Assembly (NCBI GenBank): GCA_036872755.1
Contig: JAVHNS010000013.1
Location: 186,001-250,000 of the forward strand
DNA: 64,000 nt
From: Orbilia blumenaviensis
Lineage: Eukaryota; Ascomycota; Orbiliomycetes; Orbiliales; Orbiliaceae
Direction of reading: 5' to 3'
Positions within the stretch are counted from its first letter, which is position 1, and each line of letters starts with the position of its first letter. Below the pieces are notes generated by a model. The model saw nothing but the letters and a program-made list of their open reading frames with translations. It was not told the origin of the DNA and ran no database searches. Both the position numbers and the translations under genes were made by a program. This document shows, one piece after another, positions 10,980 through 23,025 of the stretch.

Positions 10980-13226
10980 TTATTTCTTAACATCGACCAT
11001 GGCTCTGTTGGCTCCACCAGGGGCAACACCATCAGTGCCGAAGCCCATATAAGAGATATCGTCCCATGGATGACGGTACAAGCCTGTCCTCAGTCGCTTC
11101 TGATCCAAGTGATGTGCAATTAGACCGATGCTTCGGCCGAGAACGAACAGACCGTTCAGGACACCCATCTATAATTCGAGTTAGAATGATATTTTCCTGC
11201 AAGGGACATATAAAGAGTTAACTCACCTTCAAGTAGTCTTCTGCCTCCTCGGCGCTGAAGGCACCACAGTTCCTGAGTAGGTCCACGAAGCAGACAGCAA
11301 CACAGCCGTCGACGTTCAAGATCAGGTTGTCCTTCTTGGAGGTGGTAACGGTCTCGACGGCGATAGCGTAATCGAGCATCTTGCAGCTAGGGAAGTTGCG
11401 GCGGACGAAATCTTTAACCAGCTCAACACGCTGGTCGGGGTTGTTTCGGGATTTGACTTTGTGGCCGATACCAGGGACTGTAGTAGTAAACATATTAGTA
11501 AAACTAGGTATGTGAAGTGAGCGCGGGATAAGACATACTCAGTTTGTTCTGCTTCCTCATGGTATCGACGAATTCTCTCGGGGAGAGACCCTTGTCGACA
11601 GCATTTGTGAACTCCACGGCGGCACCGTCAAGAGCACCACCGAACCTCTCACCAATGGTCAACAGACCAGCAACCAAACTCGAAATCAAGTCCTTGCCAG
11701 CACGAGTGGTGATAATGGTGTTCATTGCACCAGACACAGCAGGACCGTGGTCGGCAGTAAGCATGAGAACCATTTCCAAGAACTTGGAGGCATATGCAGG
11801 GAGACGTCGTCGGAACCACAGCAAACTCATGACACCACCAATACCAATATCCTCAGCGAAGACCTCAGAAATTGGCATACCAGCATAGAGCAGCTCCTGG
11901 CCACGATCGTCTGAGATGGTGGAGATAAAAGCGGCAGGTTTTCGGATGAGGCCGAGTTCCTGAGCCCAGCTGTAATCCATTGGAATCTTTGGTGGAGCTG
12001 GCTCCTTCTCCGGGACAATGGTTCCGTCAGCAACCAATTTCTGGTAAACTTCGGCGAGCAGCTCTGGCAGTTTCTCGAAGGTCTCCGGGACGTGGAAACC
12101 AGCATTTCTCATGGCCTCGTTCTTAGCTTTTGCGGTCTCCATCTTAGAGTTGGCGAGGGACCCGGCATGGCCGAATTGGACCTCAGTAGTGAATACATCC
12201 GCGCAGGTACCAATGGCCCAGGCCACAATTGGCTTGGTAATTGTGCCCTCATTGACAGCATCAATGACACGATATTCTTCAACACCACCGACTTCACCGA
12301 GCAGCAGGAGGATCTTGCATTCCGGATCGGCTTGGTAACGGAGCATGTGGTCGATGAAGGTAGTTCCAGGGTACCTGTCACCACCGATGGCAACACCCTC
12401 GTAGACACCGTTTGTGGTTTGTGAAACAATGTTGTTGAGTTCGTTAGACATACCACCAGACTTGGAGACGTAACCGACGGATCCCTTGCGGTAGAGCTTG
12501 GATGCTACGATGTTATCCATCATACCACCGGTGTTGCCGATTTTGAAGCAGCCGGGCTTGATGCCACCGACTGTGGCGGGACCGATGATTGTAACGCCCT
12601 TCTTCTTGGCAATATGTAGAATTTCTCGTGCTCTCTGTAGCAACTATTAGCTTGGTCATAATATCATCCCCGTAGATTCTTATTACGTACCCTTTCAGGA
12701 ACACCCTCTGCAATGATAGCAATGCACTTGATCTGTGGGAATTCCATCAACTCTAGAGTAGAGGAGTATACACTTCTGCTGCTGGCGAAGTTGACTACAG
12801 TGTCGACTTCTGGGTGCTTGGCAATAGCCTTCTCGGTGGATTGGTAGACGGGCAGTAGGGTTTCGCTGGTTCCCCAGTACATCTTCGAGACGAACTGACC
12901 ACCAAATGGGTAGATAATGGCAGCTACAGATGGGGTAGAGCGGTTGTTGATGTAGTCGAAGTCGAGCATACCTTGAACAGCCTGCACCAGAACGTCAGCA
13001 CTCGTCTGGACCCCCGCACCCGCTACAGAGTGAAGATGGGAATATTTACCTTGGTCTGCATGCCATAAACGAAGGCTCTCGTCTTAGGATGGAATAGAGT
13101 ATGCTCTGCTGGCGGTGACCTCGGTCGAGACGGGGCGGAGAAGCGGGCAATGTTGTCGTTGACATTGAGCTGCTTGCCGCTGCCATTGGCGGCAGAGCTT
13201 GGAGCAAGAGTAGCCACGGACGGCAT
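10980..13226 (-). CDS. acl1: ATP-citrate lyase subunit 1 (C-terminal-type subunit)
   Basis: Five exons on the minus strand: 13226-13050, 12981-12691, 12634-11539, 11477-11227 and 11168-10980. All junctions are GT-AG and in phase, giving 667 residues, the usual length for the fungal subunit. The subunit carries the CoA-binding and phosphohistidine part (residues about 60-340) and a citrate-synthase-like module that cleaves citryl-CoA. Visible marks are [26 protein letters not shown], the [10 protein letters not shown] segment, the phosphohistidine loop QFGHAG (His at about residue 312), and [20 protein letters not shown] in the citrate-synthase-like part. With Acl2 it makes cytosolic acetyl-CoA and oxaloacetate from citrate, ATP and CoA, feeding lipid, sterol and polyketide synthesis and histone acetylation. 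It is transcribed divergently from acl2, the classic filamentous-ascomycete arrangement of the animal gene split in two. Confidence 0.97.
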
Positions 13227-15197
13227 TTTTAGGTCTATAGACGATATGGGGATGTATTCAAAGGTCTGTAGCGGTGGCGGTTAGCTTGATGCCAGAACGG
13301 TGGTTTCGTGAAGCAAGCAAGTGGAATTCAACTATCAGATAAAGGAAGACGGCAGGCAGGAGTGAGGTTTGGTGTTGTGGAGACAGCACAACAAAATTGT
13401 CCACTCCCAACAACCATTGGCACCTGCCTCACAAGCTCTACACGGCGGTACGGCGACGAAAAGCTAACGACCTCTCTCAACTAACAGATAGAAGAATGAA
13501 ACAAAACTATAAAAATATCCAATTGAGCCGAAAGGGCCGAAAAGACTTCTGAAGCCTCGAGATGGTAATGATGGCCCAGACAGATTCTAAAGCTACCGGC
13601 AATCGAATCGGGAACGATATGTCTACTTGACTTGCGAAAACAGCCAAATGCACGCAAACTCCAACTAAAAAAGCTATGAGCTACCAGAGGAAAAAAAAAT
13701 GAACTTACTCCGCTGAGTTCCCGTCTGACACAACTAATGAAGGCAATAAAATCTTGAATTGAATGGGAGAATAAGGAAGGAAGGGAGGGAAGGAAGGAGG
13801 TAGAAGGTCGATGATGGGATGAATTGGAGAACGGACACAGACCCCTCAGGAGCTGAGACTAATTGCTTTGGTTATATCGGTCGAATCTGTCGGGATCCAG
13901 CAGGACACGCGAGAGCTTTTCCCCAGCGAAGTCGCAAGCTCGGAGCTAGTGCTTCTCGATTGCCGGCCAGGATGATACCCACCTTCGAGAAAGGAAAAAA
14001 AAAGCAAGGGTGGATATCGACGAATGCGCTCTTGCCCAATGCAAACGATGGGTTGTCGATTGGGAGACTTCAAGCTTCAAAGGCTAAAGGCAAAGAAAGA
14101 TATATGCCTGCACCTATGCTATACGCTAGTACCTGAAGCAATATAATGGCAATTACCGAAGGGCTGAAGCTCGAAGGTGAAGATGCTCTATGTATCATAC
14201 ATATGCTCTTTTCTCGACGTCGATATCAATATCGATTCTTGGTGTCGTCCGGTATTAGTGACGTCCCCTAAGAAATGTTGGGGCAGACACTTCGGCCAAA
14301 AACGCCCAGCCAGTGGCGGCACACCGCTCAGGGTCTGCCCATGTACCCACTGTCATCCCAAAGCTTGCAAGGTGAGGGCCGGACAGTCCGGGCCCGACAT
14401 GCTAATTAGTTAGTTCGACGACAGGTACAACAATCAAAGGCCTGCGGGCATGGGGCGCGCTGTTGGGGAGGAGCAGCTTCAACAATCTTAGCTCATCCAG
14501 AAGCCAAGAAAACCCGTTCCTTAGTGGAGAAATCGAAGAAAACCAGTGCTGCAGTCCACGTCTCGCGAACAGGTTGGGAAAAAAAAAGGAAGAAGAAGAA
14601 AAAGATGAAGTAGAAGGAGACAGCGATTACGCAGCGACACCCTTGTCATCCCGATTGGCCTTCGTTTCCTGCCAAATTTTCAAAGGACGAGGCCTTCTCG
14701 GTGTTTCTTGAGCTAGTCGGCCTCCGAAGTTGTCGGACGTTGATGTTGAACCCTCTGCGTATCTCCTTCTTTGTGGGCTCCTAACGCTCGACGGTGAGAA
14801 AGGCATTGGGAAGTCGTGATATATCCATTTTACCCGTATCTCAGTCCTGTCTCCTCGTACAAATTTTGCTGTAAACCTTTTTCTCTCTCTCTCTCTATCT
14901 CTTTCCTGTAATCGATCGTGACTCCCAGGCTTCATCTCTTAAAATCCTGTACTCCTTCGTAGACGGGCGCTGTGCTGCTGCTGTTGGCCTTGACCGAACC
15001 TAACTGGGGAGTTGAATTCAAGTGGGCCTCCACCACACCACAACAAAAACGAGCTCGAAACCCAACCTTGTCGACCTCCTCCTCCTCCCTCTCCCATTCA
15101 TAACAGCATCACCACTCCCTCCAATTGATCCTCCAATTGACCCTCACGGACCGTTAACACAGGTTTAATCCAACTTACTTGCAGTCCCTCTTCCATA
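13227..15197. promoter_or_regulatory. Shared divergent promoter of acl1 and acl2
   Basis: This 1,971-base spacer lies between two start codons transcribed outward. It must hold both promoters and both leaders. CCAAT pentamers occur near both ends and in the middle: two plus-strand copies 12 bases apart (15121-15125 and 15133-15137, 61-77 bases before the acl2 ATG), one at 13519-13523, and reverse copies (ATTGG) at 13426-13430 and 14654-14658. This fits HAP/CCAAT-factor control, though these pentamers are common by chance. A purine run lies at about 13767-13805 and a CT repeat at about 14880-14907. Several open frames here lack coding character and are ignored. Confidence 0.7.
15121..15137 (+). 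promoter_or_regulatory. Paired CCAAT motifs upstream of acl2
   Basis: The segment ccaattgatcctccaat contains two CCAAT pentamers, each followed by TGA, spaced 12 bases start to start. The near-direct repeat ccaattga is exact in both copies. The position 60-77 bases upstream of the ATG is close for a CCAAT box, so these could lie in the 5' leader if transcription starts further upstream. Confidence 0.45.
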
Positions 15198-17023
15198 ATG
15201 TCTGCGAAATCCGTACTCGAGGCCGACGGCAAGGCCATCCTCAACTACCACCTCACCCGCTCCCCAGCAATCACTCAATCCACCCTCCCTCCTCCACCTC
15301 ACAATGCCCCTCCAAAGCTTGCTTCCTTACATTTCCCAGAAGATGTCGCTCCAGAAACCGTTCTGCAGACTGCAGAGGCCACATACCCATGGCTGCTTGC
15401 TCCAGGTGCCAGATTCGTTGCAAAGCCCGATCAGCTGATCAAGCGAAGGGGCAAGAGCGGACTTTTGGCGTTAAACAAGACCTGGGAGGAAGCTAGACAG
15501 TGGGTTTTGGAGAGAGCTGGAAAGCCGGTGAAGGTTGAGACCGTGACAGGAACACTAAGGCAGTTCCTTGTTGAGCCGTTTGTACCCCATAAGCAAGAGG
15601 AAGAATACTATGTGAATATCCACAGTTTGAGAGAGGTAAGAGCTGCAGAATTTTGTCATTTTGATGGGATGAGCCCGATAGATATTTAAAATATGCAATG
15701 CTGGGCCGGACGAAGGGAAGCTAGGGCGGGTAGAGTGGGCCCTGGTGATGCTTAGGCTATACCGGGTCCACCATGCAGATACATTACGAGATCTTTACGA
15801 GAGAACTGCCTTATTAACTCACATATGATAGGGCGATTACATTCTCTTCACACATGAAGGAGGTGTCGATGTCGGTGATGTCGATGCCAAAGCCAAGAAG
15901 ATCCTGATCCCAGTCGATCTGAAGGAGTATGTACCCACCTATCATACAACCCTCGTATTCCATTGCTAACACTGTGTCGAAGATACCCCTCGAATGAAGA
16001 AATCGCATCTACTCTTCTCCCTGATGTCCCCGAATTCGTCCACAACGTTCTAGTAGACTTCATCAACCGCCTTTATGCGGTCTATGTCGACTCCCAATTC
16101 ACTTATCTCGAGATCAATCCATTGGTTGTCATCCCCAATGAGGACGCTACCTCAGCTTCTGTTCACTTCTTGGATCTAGCAGCCAAGATTGATCAGACTG
16201 CTGAGTTCGAATGCGGCGCAAAATGGGCAGTCGCGAGAGGTCCAGCTGCATTGGGCATCAACGTTTCAGCTCTCGGCGGTGGAAAGGTTGATATCGATGC
16301 CGGTCCACCACTAGAGTTCCCAGCTCCATTTGGGCGTGAGCTGTCGAAAGAAGAAGCGTAAGTTGTCATAAAATCATGGTTTAAATAGTCTCAACACTAA
16401 CAGAATGCTTAGTTACATCGCCGCCCTAGACGCCAAAACCGGTGCATCTCTCAAGCTGACGGTCCTGAACGCTAATGGCCGTATCTGGACACTCGTCGCT
16501 GGTGGTGGTGCTTCCGTCGTTTATGCTGATGCTATCGCTGCCGCTGGTTTCGGCGAGGACCTCGCCAACTATGGTGAATACTCTGGCGCCCCCACAGAAA
16601 CTCAGACCTTCCACTACGCTCGTACCGTTATCGACCTCCTCCTCCGCTCGCCAATGCGTGAAGAAGGCAAGGTTCTTTTCATCGGCGGTGGTATTGCCAA
16701 CTTTACAAACGTTGCCTCCACATTCAAGGGCGTCATCAGGGCGTTGCGAGAAGTCTCGCCCCAGCTGATTGAGCACAAGACCAAGATCTGGGTGCGAAGA
16801 GCCGGCCCGAACTACCAGGAAGGGTTGAAGAATATCAAGGCTGCAGGAGACGAGTTGAAATTAGACATTAAGGTCTACGGACCGGAGATGGGTGTCGCAG
16901 AGATCGTCCCAGTAGCATTACGTAAGTTTTACATTCTGCACAACCCCAGAGAGCATAACTGATACAATTTTTGAATATATAGTTGGTGCTTCCACCAAGG
17001 TCAAGGAATACGGCGAAATCTAA
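15198..17023 (+). CDS. acl2: ATP-citrate lyase subunit 2 (N-terminal-type, ATP-grasp subunit)
   Basis: Five exons: 15198-15635, 15832-15926, 15983-16357, 16413-16921 and 16983-17023. All junctions are GT-AG and in phase, giving 485 residues, the family's usual size. This subunit has the ATP-grasp fold and the citrate-binding domain that make citryl phosphate on the partner subunit. Recognisable parts are [15 protein letters not shown] near residue 75, the EINPLVV motif of the ATP-grasp/succinyl-CoA-synthetase-beta-like fold, [19 protein letters not shown], and the citrate site region [10 protein letters not shown] with [14 protein letters not shown]. It ends KEYGEI. The last exon is only 41 bases. 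It pairs with the divergent acl1 gene, and the shared promoter implies joint regulation. Confidence 0.97.
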
Positions 17024-18426
17024 GCGCGTGGTGCTGCCTGAATGTGGTTTATTATGACGTGTGCAGGTGGTGTTACGGGGCAAAGTATATAGAAATCTAA
17101 CGATTTGGATAAGAAAGCCGCTTGTGTCTCTCATCTTGAGAGCAAGCGGTCCAGATATACCTTACTTGTTTGTAATAAAAGAAAGAATCCTGGACCCATA
17201 AAAGCCTGCTCTCTCTCATTTGCTTGTCCGTTCTCAGCGTTTTATGAAGGAAGTTTTGTCAATTTTATACGTACTTATGGGATTCCTGACCCGTAAAAAT
17301 GAACTATGTCACACGAGGAAGCTCCCTTGTTGGCTGGTGGGTTTGAGCCTCGGCCCGTTACAAGCCTAGCTCGTTCTTCGGATGCGACAACCTCACGCCA
17401 TTTAGTAAATTCCAACCCCAGATTTTTTTTGGTTTGGCCCATCGCTCGAATCCGCAAATGTTTTCTTCACTGCAACCTCACCGGCCGACTATCGTAAGCT
17501 ATTCTAGTAGGACCCCGTAAATAAGGTCGGGAGCGTGACGACTAACAGTTAGGGATCCAGCAAAAGCCTAGCCCACAAGTGCCACGAACAACCACCCGAA
17601 CCTCATCCACCGCGCCTTCGACCAACCAATCGCCTGCACCATCCACGACGGAAACGAAGCCGGGTACAAACACGACAGCGCCTGCCCAAGACCCTACATC
17701 TTAGTCTTAGACCCGCACAGCAGTTGAAAAAGCTACCGCCTGCCTCACTCTAGACGGCAAAAGCAATGACGTCACCGCCCCAGAATCCGCTGTATAACCC
17801 ATCACTCCGACACCCCGTTTTCTTTACCGAACGACTCCGAAAACCATTAATCCTACCGTCGCTGCAGTCGCCTACTGTGGCCGGTCAGCAACAGCTCGTC
17901 GAGGGCTCTGGGCGAAGTATTGTGGCCGAAGGGTATCGATATATTGAACATAGGAGGCCGGTGGAGGTTGGCAAGCTGTAGTTGTCACAAGGGGATGCCG
18001 GTTTGACAATAGCTTGGCTATGGGCTACATTAGACACAAGAAATCGCATTAAAATGACTTATATCTCCCTTGACTAGAGTTGTCGATTTAGAGCGAACAC
18101 TTAAACTCCGAGTACCTAAGTAGCCTTTATGGCCCGGTTCCATTTGATATTTTATCCTACTCGGATGAATTCCTGCTGCAATGCCATTAAACTAATCTAA
18201 GTCCTATCCCAAATAAAAACTCCACATAGAAAGTATAAATGCCCATCCAGATTAAGGGCTTCCTATGTATCCCAATGCTCATAAAAATTGAGGAGAGACC
18301 TTCCCCCATTAATATATTTTATTGCCTTATATCAATTTTGGTTGTTTCAGTACCGCCACTAACGCGCCCGCATCCCCACATTCCTTTACAAGCCGATTTT
18401 TTTCCATTGCAGCTCTGAGCGACAAT
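17024..18426. other. Convergent intergenic region with a GC-richer coding-like island
   Basis: This is a convergent 3' region. The segment 17560-17960 is clearly richer in G+C than its surroundings. In one frame it reads as an open stretch (about 17575-17725) containing HRAFDQPIACTIHDGNEAG and ending in TGA. No start codon, partner exon or known motif was found, so I do not call a gene. It may be a decayed gene end. Confidence 0.4.
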
Positions 18427-19414
18427 TCACTTCTTGTCAGGGTTCTGCTGAAAATTAAGGCTGTACCCTCCAGACTTTTCGTCTTTGACCATTTGGAAGT
18501 TACTTGTGCTTAATCCGAAGGGCTTGAGTATTGTATCCCCCAATCCTTTCAGCTTCCCCATCATTTCTGCGACCTCTTTCTGTTTCTTTTCTTCGAGGAT
18601 AGGTGGGATTCGAACAAGGGCCTGTTGTATGGATTTACGGTCGATGGGAGGAATTGCCTGGAATCTCATGGAATGGGATGACAGGATTTTGTAGTCTATT
18701 GAAGCCACCAGTTAGTTCACATGTGAATTTGAAACTAGGGTAGACTATAGGATTAGTACCTTCAAGGGCGCCCGAAAGGCTCTGCCATGTATCCTGCATC
18801 TCCCTTGCTTTCGCCCTCCGTAATCTAGCCTTCCAGTTTTTACCCCACTCTATATTTTCCTCCTCGTCGTCTCCTACTTCTTCTATTCTGCCATTGGAAT
18901 TATCTTGTGCTCCGGCACCTTTTGCCCCTTCGATGCCCTTGCCTTCTTTCTCTTTTCTTTCTGCCTCCTCCTTCTGCCTCTTCCTAGCCTCCCGTTCTCG
19001 GAGCACGTCGTCATCTTCGCCGCTAACCTTTAAGCTCTGCGTTGCCGCTTCTTCGGCTTCTTTCCATCTTAAAAGCTTAATGAACCCAGCCGCTATGTTC
19101 GCATGTAAAATAGCTGTATGATCGGTCAGATATGCCGGACAGCAGTCGAGAGCTGAGCGGTAGAATGAGATAGCGGTTTCGTAGTCCGGTGGATTAGATG
19201 TGAAGTGGGTATTCCCAATAGTCTTGTCGGCTAGAGCTGCAGAGAGCCTGGTTTGTTCTTCCTCTGGTGAAAGGCGAGCAGTAGGATCCACTGGTTCAGC
19301 AACGGTTAGGGTGGATGTTGCGTTTGTGGAGGGAACGGCGGAGAGGGGAGCTGAAGCAGAGCGAAGGACGTGAGCCCGAGGATTGAGGAGGAGGTTTGGA
19401 GGTATTTCGGACAT
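18427..19414 (-). CDS. TTC1-like tetratricopeptide repeat protein
   Basis: Two exons, 19414-18760 and 18695-18427, join in phase (GAA G|GT...AG|AC) to 307 residues. After a low-complexity N-terminus, residues about 65-150 form TPR helices (LADKTIGNTHFTSNPPDYE, then AISFYRSALDCCP and AILHANIAAGFIKLLRWKEA). A charged Glu/Lys-rich region follows (about 155-215). The C-terminus carries the TTC1 hallmark: a conserved helix, GLGDTILKPFGLSTSNFQMV, then GGYSLNFQQNP. Animal TTC1 is a chaperone adaptor that binds Hsp90/Hsp70 and Ras-type proteins; that role is transferred by family only. The frame stays open to an upstream ATG at 19543, which would add 43 residues of weak character. I chose 19414 because the sequence after it resembles the family. 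Confidence 0.82.
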
Positions 19415-20271
19415 TGCTAACAAATGCACGGCTCGGAGGATGGGAGGGTATGGCAGGACAACGGAGGCAGCTGCTTGTAGGACAGCAGCGCTGAGTGACG
19501 TCCGACGTCCGCTCAACACAAAGGGTCCCAGCGATACTTCCAAGCTTTGACTTCAACATCACTACTACAACAACCTTGTAACTACTGGTCCTGCCGCACA
19601 TACAAGCGTCGAGCCGACCGGGAAGCGGAATTTATACTGCATCTGTCATCCCGATTACACGTTGGGAAAGAGCTCCGAAGTCTCTCTTATCGATACAGAA
19701 GCCCCGTCGGAGTTCGGGAGGAACCCGCTGCTTTGGGCCATCGACGCTTGTCAACAGGTTTTTTCCAGCCAACAGGAGGAAGCCTGCAAAACTACATCAT
19801 CGGCCCCCAGGCTTCGTTTCAGGGCTCCAACATTAAGGTCGCCAGGGTCCTTTTGATTCTCTAGCCGACTAAATACGAACTTCTGTTTCTCGAATTTTCG
19901 CTCACAGCACCGCACTTGACTCGAGGCCGGGAACCAGGGCCTTGTAGCTTTGTGCACCTAGTGATCTTGCTATCGTATTAGATTTTATCTCACTGTAGGG
20001 ATTGCCCTATTAAAGAAATTCTAGGAGGAAGGAAGGGAGAAGGGAAGAGAAGGGAAGAAGGGAAATAGTAGCAATGCACGCAGAAACGTAAGTTGTGTCA
20101 GCTCACCTTTTGGCATTGTGGATCCACCTGATCTTATGATCCTCTGTTCCTCGCTTCTTTAATACCCACGGACTGTCGCCAATATCGAGCTCTCGCTTCC
20201 TTCGCTTTCCCCCGCATAAAGTCCCGTGTATCCTCGACAAACTACCCTTAACGAAATTTTATACCACTGGA
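19415..20271. promoter_or_regulatory. Divergent promoter region with polypurine tract
   Basis: The spacer between the TPR gene (minus) and the HAD phosphatase gene (plus). A nearly pure purine run of about 45 bases (20023-20068, built from gga/gaa/ggga blocks) is its main feature. Such tracts are common in fungal promoters and may exclude nucleosomes. Confidence 0.5.
20023..20068 (+). repeat. Imperfect polypurine (GGGAA/GGAAG) tract
   Basis: The plus strand is almost all A and G, with irregular repeats of gggaag and ggaagg. It lies about 200 bases upstream of the HAD phosphatase ATG. There is no sign of a transposon boundary. Confidence 0.65.
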
Positions 20272-21253
20272 ATGCTTATAAGTCACATCCACAGCTTCGA
20301 TTTCCCGCCCATTCGGGCATGTATCTTTGACATGGACGGCCTGTTGATCGACTCCGAGGACATCTATACCAAGATTACCGATGAAATCCTCGCTCGTTAC
20401 AACAAAGGCCGTCTACCCTGGTCCATAAAGGCCCAACTGCAAGGTCGGCCGACACAACAGGCATGCTCACATACCCCCGTTTAGGCTCGCGAAAAGCTCT
20501 AGAATAGCTAACACTATGCGATTGAAAATGAATACTATACAGGCTTACGACCTCTTCCAATCCTGGGCGAACCTTCCCTTGTCGCAAGAGGATTACCTTC
20601 GCGAAACTCGCCTTCTTCAAGGAGCCTACTTCCCGACCACTCAGGCACTTCCTGGAGTCCTATCCCTCCTAGATACTCTCACCACATCACCATCCAAACC
20701 ATACATCGCCCTCGCTACATCATCCAATAGCTTTTCTTACGACCTCAAAACGAAACATCTACAAGAAACATTGTTCTCGTACTTCACGGAGGAGATGATC
20801 ATTAAAGGGGATGACCCTAGGATTAAGAGAGGCCGCGGGAAGCCAGCACCAGATATTTACCTATTGGCTTTGGAAACAATAAATGCCAGAAGGGAGAGGG
20901 ATATGTTGGAGAAAGGCGTCAGCAAGGATCAAATCTTGGCGACGAAGATCTCGCCTTCGGAGTGTTTGGTGTTTGAAGACTCGGTACCAGGTGTTGAAGC
21001 AGGCCGGAGGGCAGGCATGAGATGTGTATGGGTTCCACATGAAGGATTGAGAGATCAATATAAAGGACAAGAAGGACATGTTCTAGCTGGACTGACTGGC
21101 GAAGGAAAGTACCTGGACGCAGAACATGGACCAGGGGGGAGGACTGACATCACAGAGGGAGTGCTTTTGCGAAAAGTAGACGATGGATGGGGCGAGACGA
21201 GGGGCAGCTTGGAAGGGTTTGACTTTGCTAGATATGGGATCCAGGCGCTGTGA
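20272..21253 (+). CDS. HAD-superfamily phosphatase (HDHD1/pseudouridine-5'-phosphatase-like)
   Basis: Two exons, 20272-20460 and 20543-21253, give 299 residues. All four HAD motifs are visible. Motif I is DMDGLLIDSE (nucleophile Asp20, acid/base Asp22). Motif II is the ATSS Thr/Ser. Motif III is the Lys in GRGKPAPDIY. Motif IV is CLVFEDSVPGVEAG (Glu-Asp). The spacing between motifs I and II leaves room for an alpha-helical cap, as in the HDHD1/GS1 and beta-phosphoglucomutase-like subfamily. The proteins dephosphorylate small phosphorylated metabolites; the substrate is not certain. Joining the exons needs a GC-AG intron (CAG|GCATGC ... TATACAG), because no GT donor at this point keeps the frame. 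Confidence 0.85.
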
Positions 21254-21783
21254 TATACCTAGGTACCTATTGACTTTCCAGGTGCTCTAAAATGTTTAAG
21301 AATTAAGCAACTTGTAATTGTAGTACAAATTATTTTACAGTTGTACCGCTAAAATGAAAAATAAACAAATTCTGAGAAATTAGGCGAAATCCCCATGACT
21401 ATCTCCAGCCCCATGCTTTGGTTTTACAAGATAAATTCAATTCTATATTTGGTTTCTAGAGCTAGGTCGGCCACCAAATATACGATAGGGAAAAATACTA
21501 GACTTAGTAGAAAGTTCCTGTGGTTCATGTAGGTCTATTTCATAATCAACATAAGTTATAATCTCCCAAGTCAGCTTTGAAGTCCCCAAGTCGCCTCCCA
21601 CGTTTATCGAAAATAAGCCCGTGCGATAGAGCGTATGTTTTTAATCCATGATGCTCTATTCGGCTTGGAGCCAACGGGATTTTCACTATGTCCTTGGGCT
21701 GATGTCACAGCGTTGTCTCGGGACCTAGGTACAAAACAAATATATACCATGTTAGCAGCCGTTGTCCTTGCTAAGATTGGCCG
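21254..21783. other. Intergenic region, no gene seen
   Basis: AT-rich 3' flank between the convergent HAD phosphatase and membrane gene A. No coding frames. Confidence 0.5.
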
Positions 21784-23025
21784 CTAACTTCTCGACAAGT
21801 GGAAGTACCTCCTCTCTGGAATCGCCGGGGCCTCTTTTTGCCTATGTGAGCCTGATCGCTTCCTACGCGTTCGTAACCTCTCCGACTCCTGCTCCCTGTA
21901 CGAACTTGCAATATTCTCCTCTAATTCATTATCTTGTAATAGTCGCGCATACTCGTCTTCTTTTTTGACCCTATGGGTCTTTTTTTCAGATTTCGGCGCT
22001 TGATATGCTGGGGGCGCCGTTTCCACGTTTTCTTGGTCTAGACTAACTGAACCGCCGCCTCGGTGGTTAACTAGTACTTCTGCTGTTTCAGCGGTAGCCT
22101 GGCGGGGCGTGTGGGTAGTGGCCTGGTCGCTATCTACCGAGAACTCGTTGGCTGTAGAACTCCCTTTATTCGTGTACCCTCCCGCCCAGACGTACACCCA
22201 GACGCATACATATTCGAGAATCCAGAAAGCATGTTGTGAAATACTAGCCCCTGCGGCAATTTCATAAAACAAGTGGTCACAATCTGCAGATACAGGTGCC
22301 GATTGTTAGTAAATACTAAGAATAGGGAGTAACAAATGGGTTTGTTTTGTTTCGTGAAATATTTAATGAAGTTATCGATACGGTAAGTCTTGTGATAAAA
22401 TTCAATGAAAGACTTTAAAAAATGATTTCCATACCCTCGAAGCCGCGTCCGCTGAACCTGCAAACGCCTCCAACGCTTAGGCTCTCTGCGGACGTCCCAC
22501 AAAGAAAAGATTTGTTGATAGCATTTTGACAATCTTGTGTTAATAACTCAGCCTAATCAATTGAGTGGGCAATTAGTCTCTTGAGTGTAGATATTGAGAA
22601 ATTCAGAAACTGTTCTAGCTAAATTTCTAAAAATGGGCTTTATTATCATTGAATATCCTCTAAAGTTTGAGCCTAGAGGTTAGATATCCAGCCGCCCTGC
22701 TACGAATGTGTTAAACCTTCGAGAACAGCAGCTGGTTAACTAGAATACCCATCTATGCATATACTCCTTAGATCCCGCCAAAGTCCATAAAGATGCATTC
22801 ATTACTACGAAAACGATAAGTAGTAAATTCTGCATATAAATAACAGATACCCACCGAATTTTCCCGACAACGCTGTAGATACTCCCTATCAGCTTTGGCC
22901 AGTTCCTGAACCTTGTTCCTTTTTTCGTTGTCATTAAAAATAGTATGAGCGATGTAGGAAATAACGAGCAATATTTTTAAGCTAAGATATATTCGATTCC
23001 ATGTATTGGTAGGTATGGAATTCAT
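21784..23025 (-). CDS. Small unrecognised membrane protein A (array member) with PPxY tail
   Basis: I do not recognise this gene. A phase-consistent model has exons 23025-22851, 22546-22435 and 22243-21784, giving 248 residues. Donors are weaker than usual and introns 1 and 2 are long (about 300 and 190 bases), so the middle exon is tentative. Exon 1 has a Trp, a hydrophobic segment (LKILLVISYIAHTIF) and a charged helix ending VQELAKADREYLQRC. The next membrane-like segment is AFWILEYVCVWVYVWAGG. The tail is hydrophilic, about 130 residues, Glu/Arg-rich, and contains ETAPPAYQ. The PPAY is a PPxY motif of the kind bound by WW domains of Rsp5/NEDD4 ubiquitin ligases. Exon 1 resembles that of gene B (ELAK...C). 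It is likely a membrane protein of unknown role. Confidence 0.5.

Noticed and set aside
14627..14935. A 102-codon minus-strand frame in the ACL promoter
   Set aside because: Arg/Glu-rich reading of the CT-repeat region; a low-complexity artefact.
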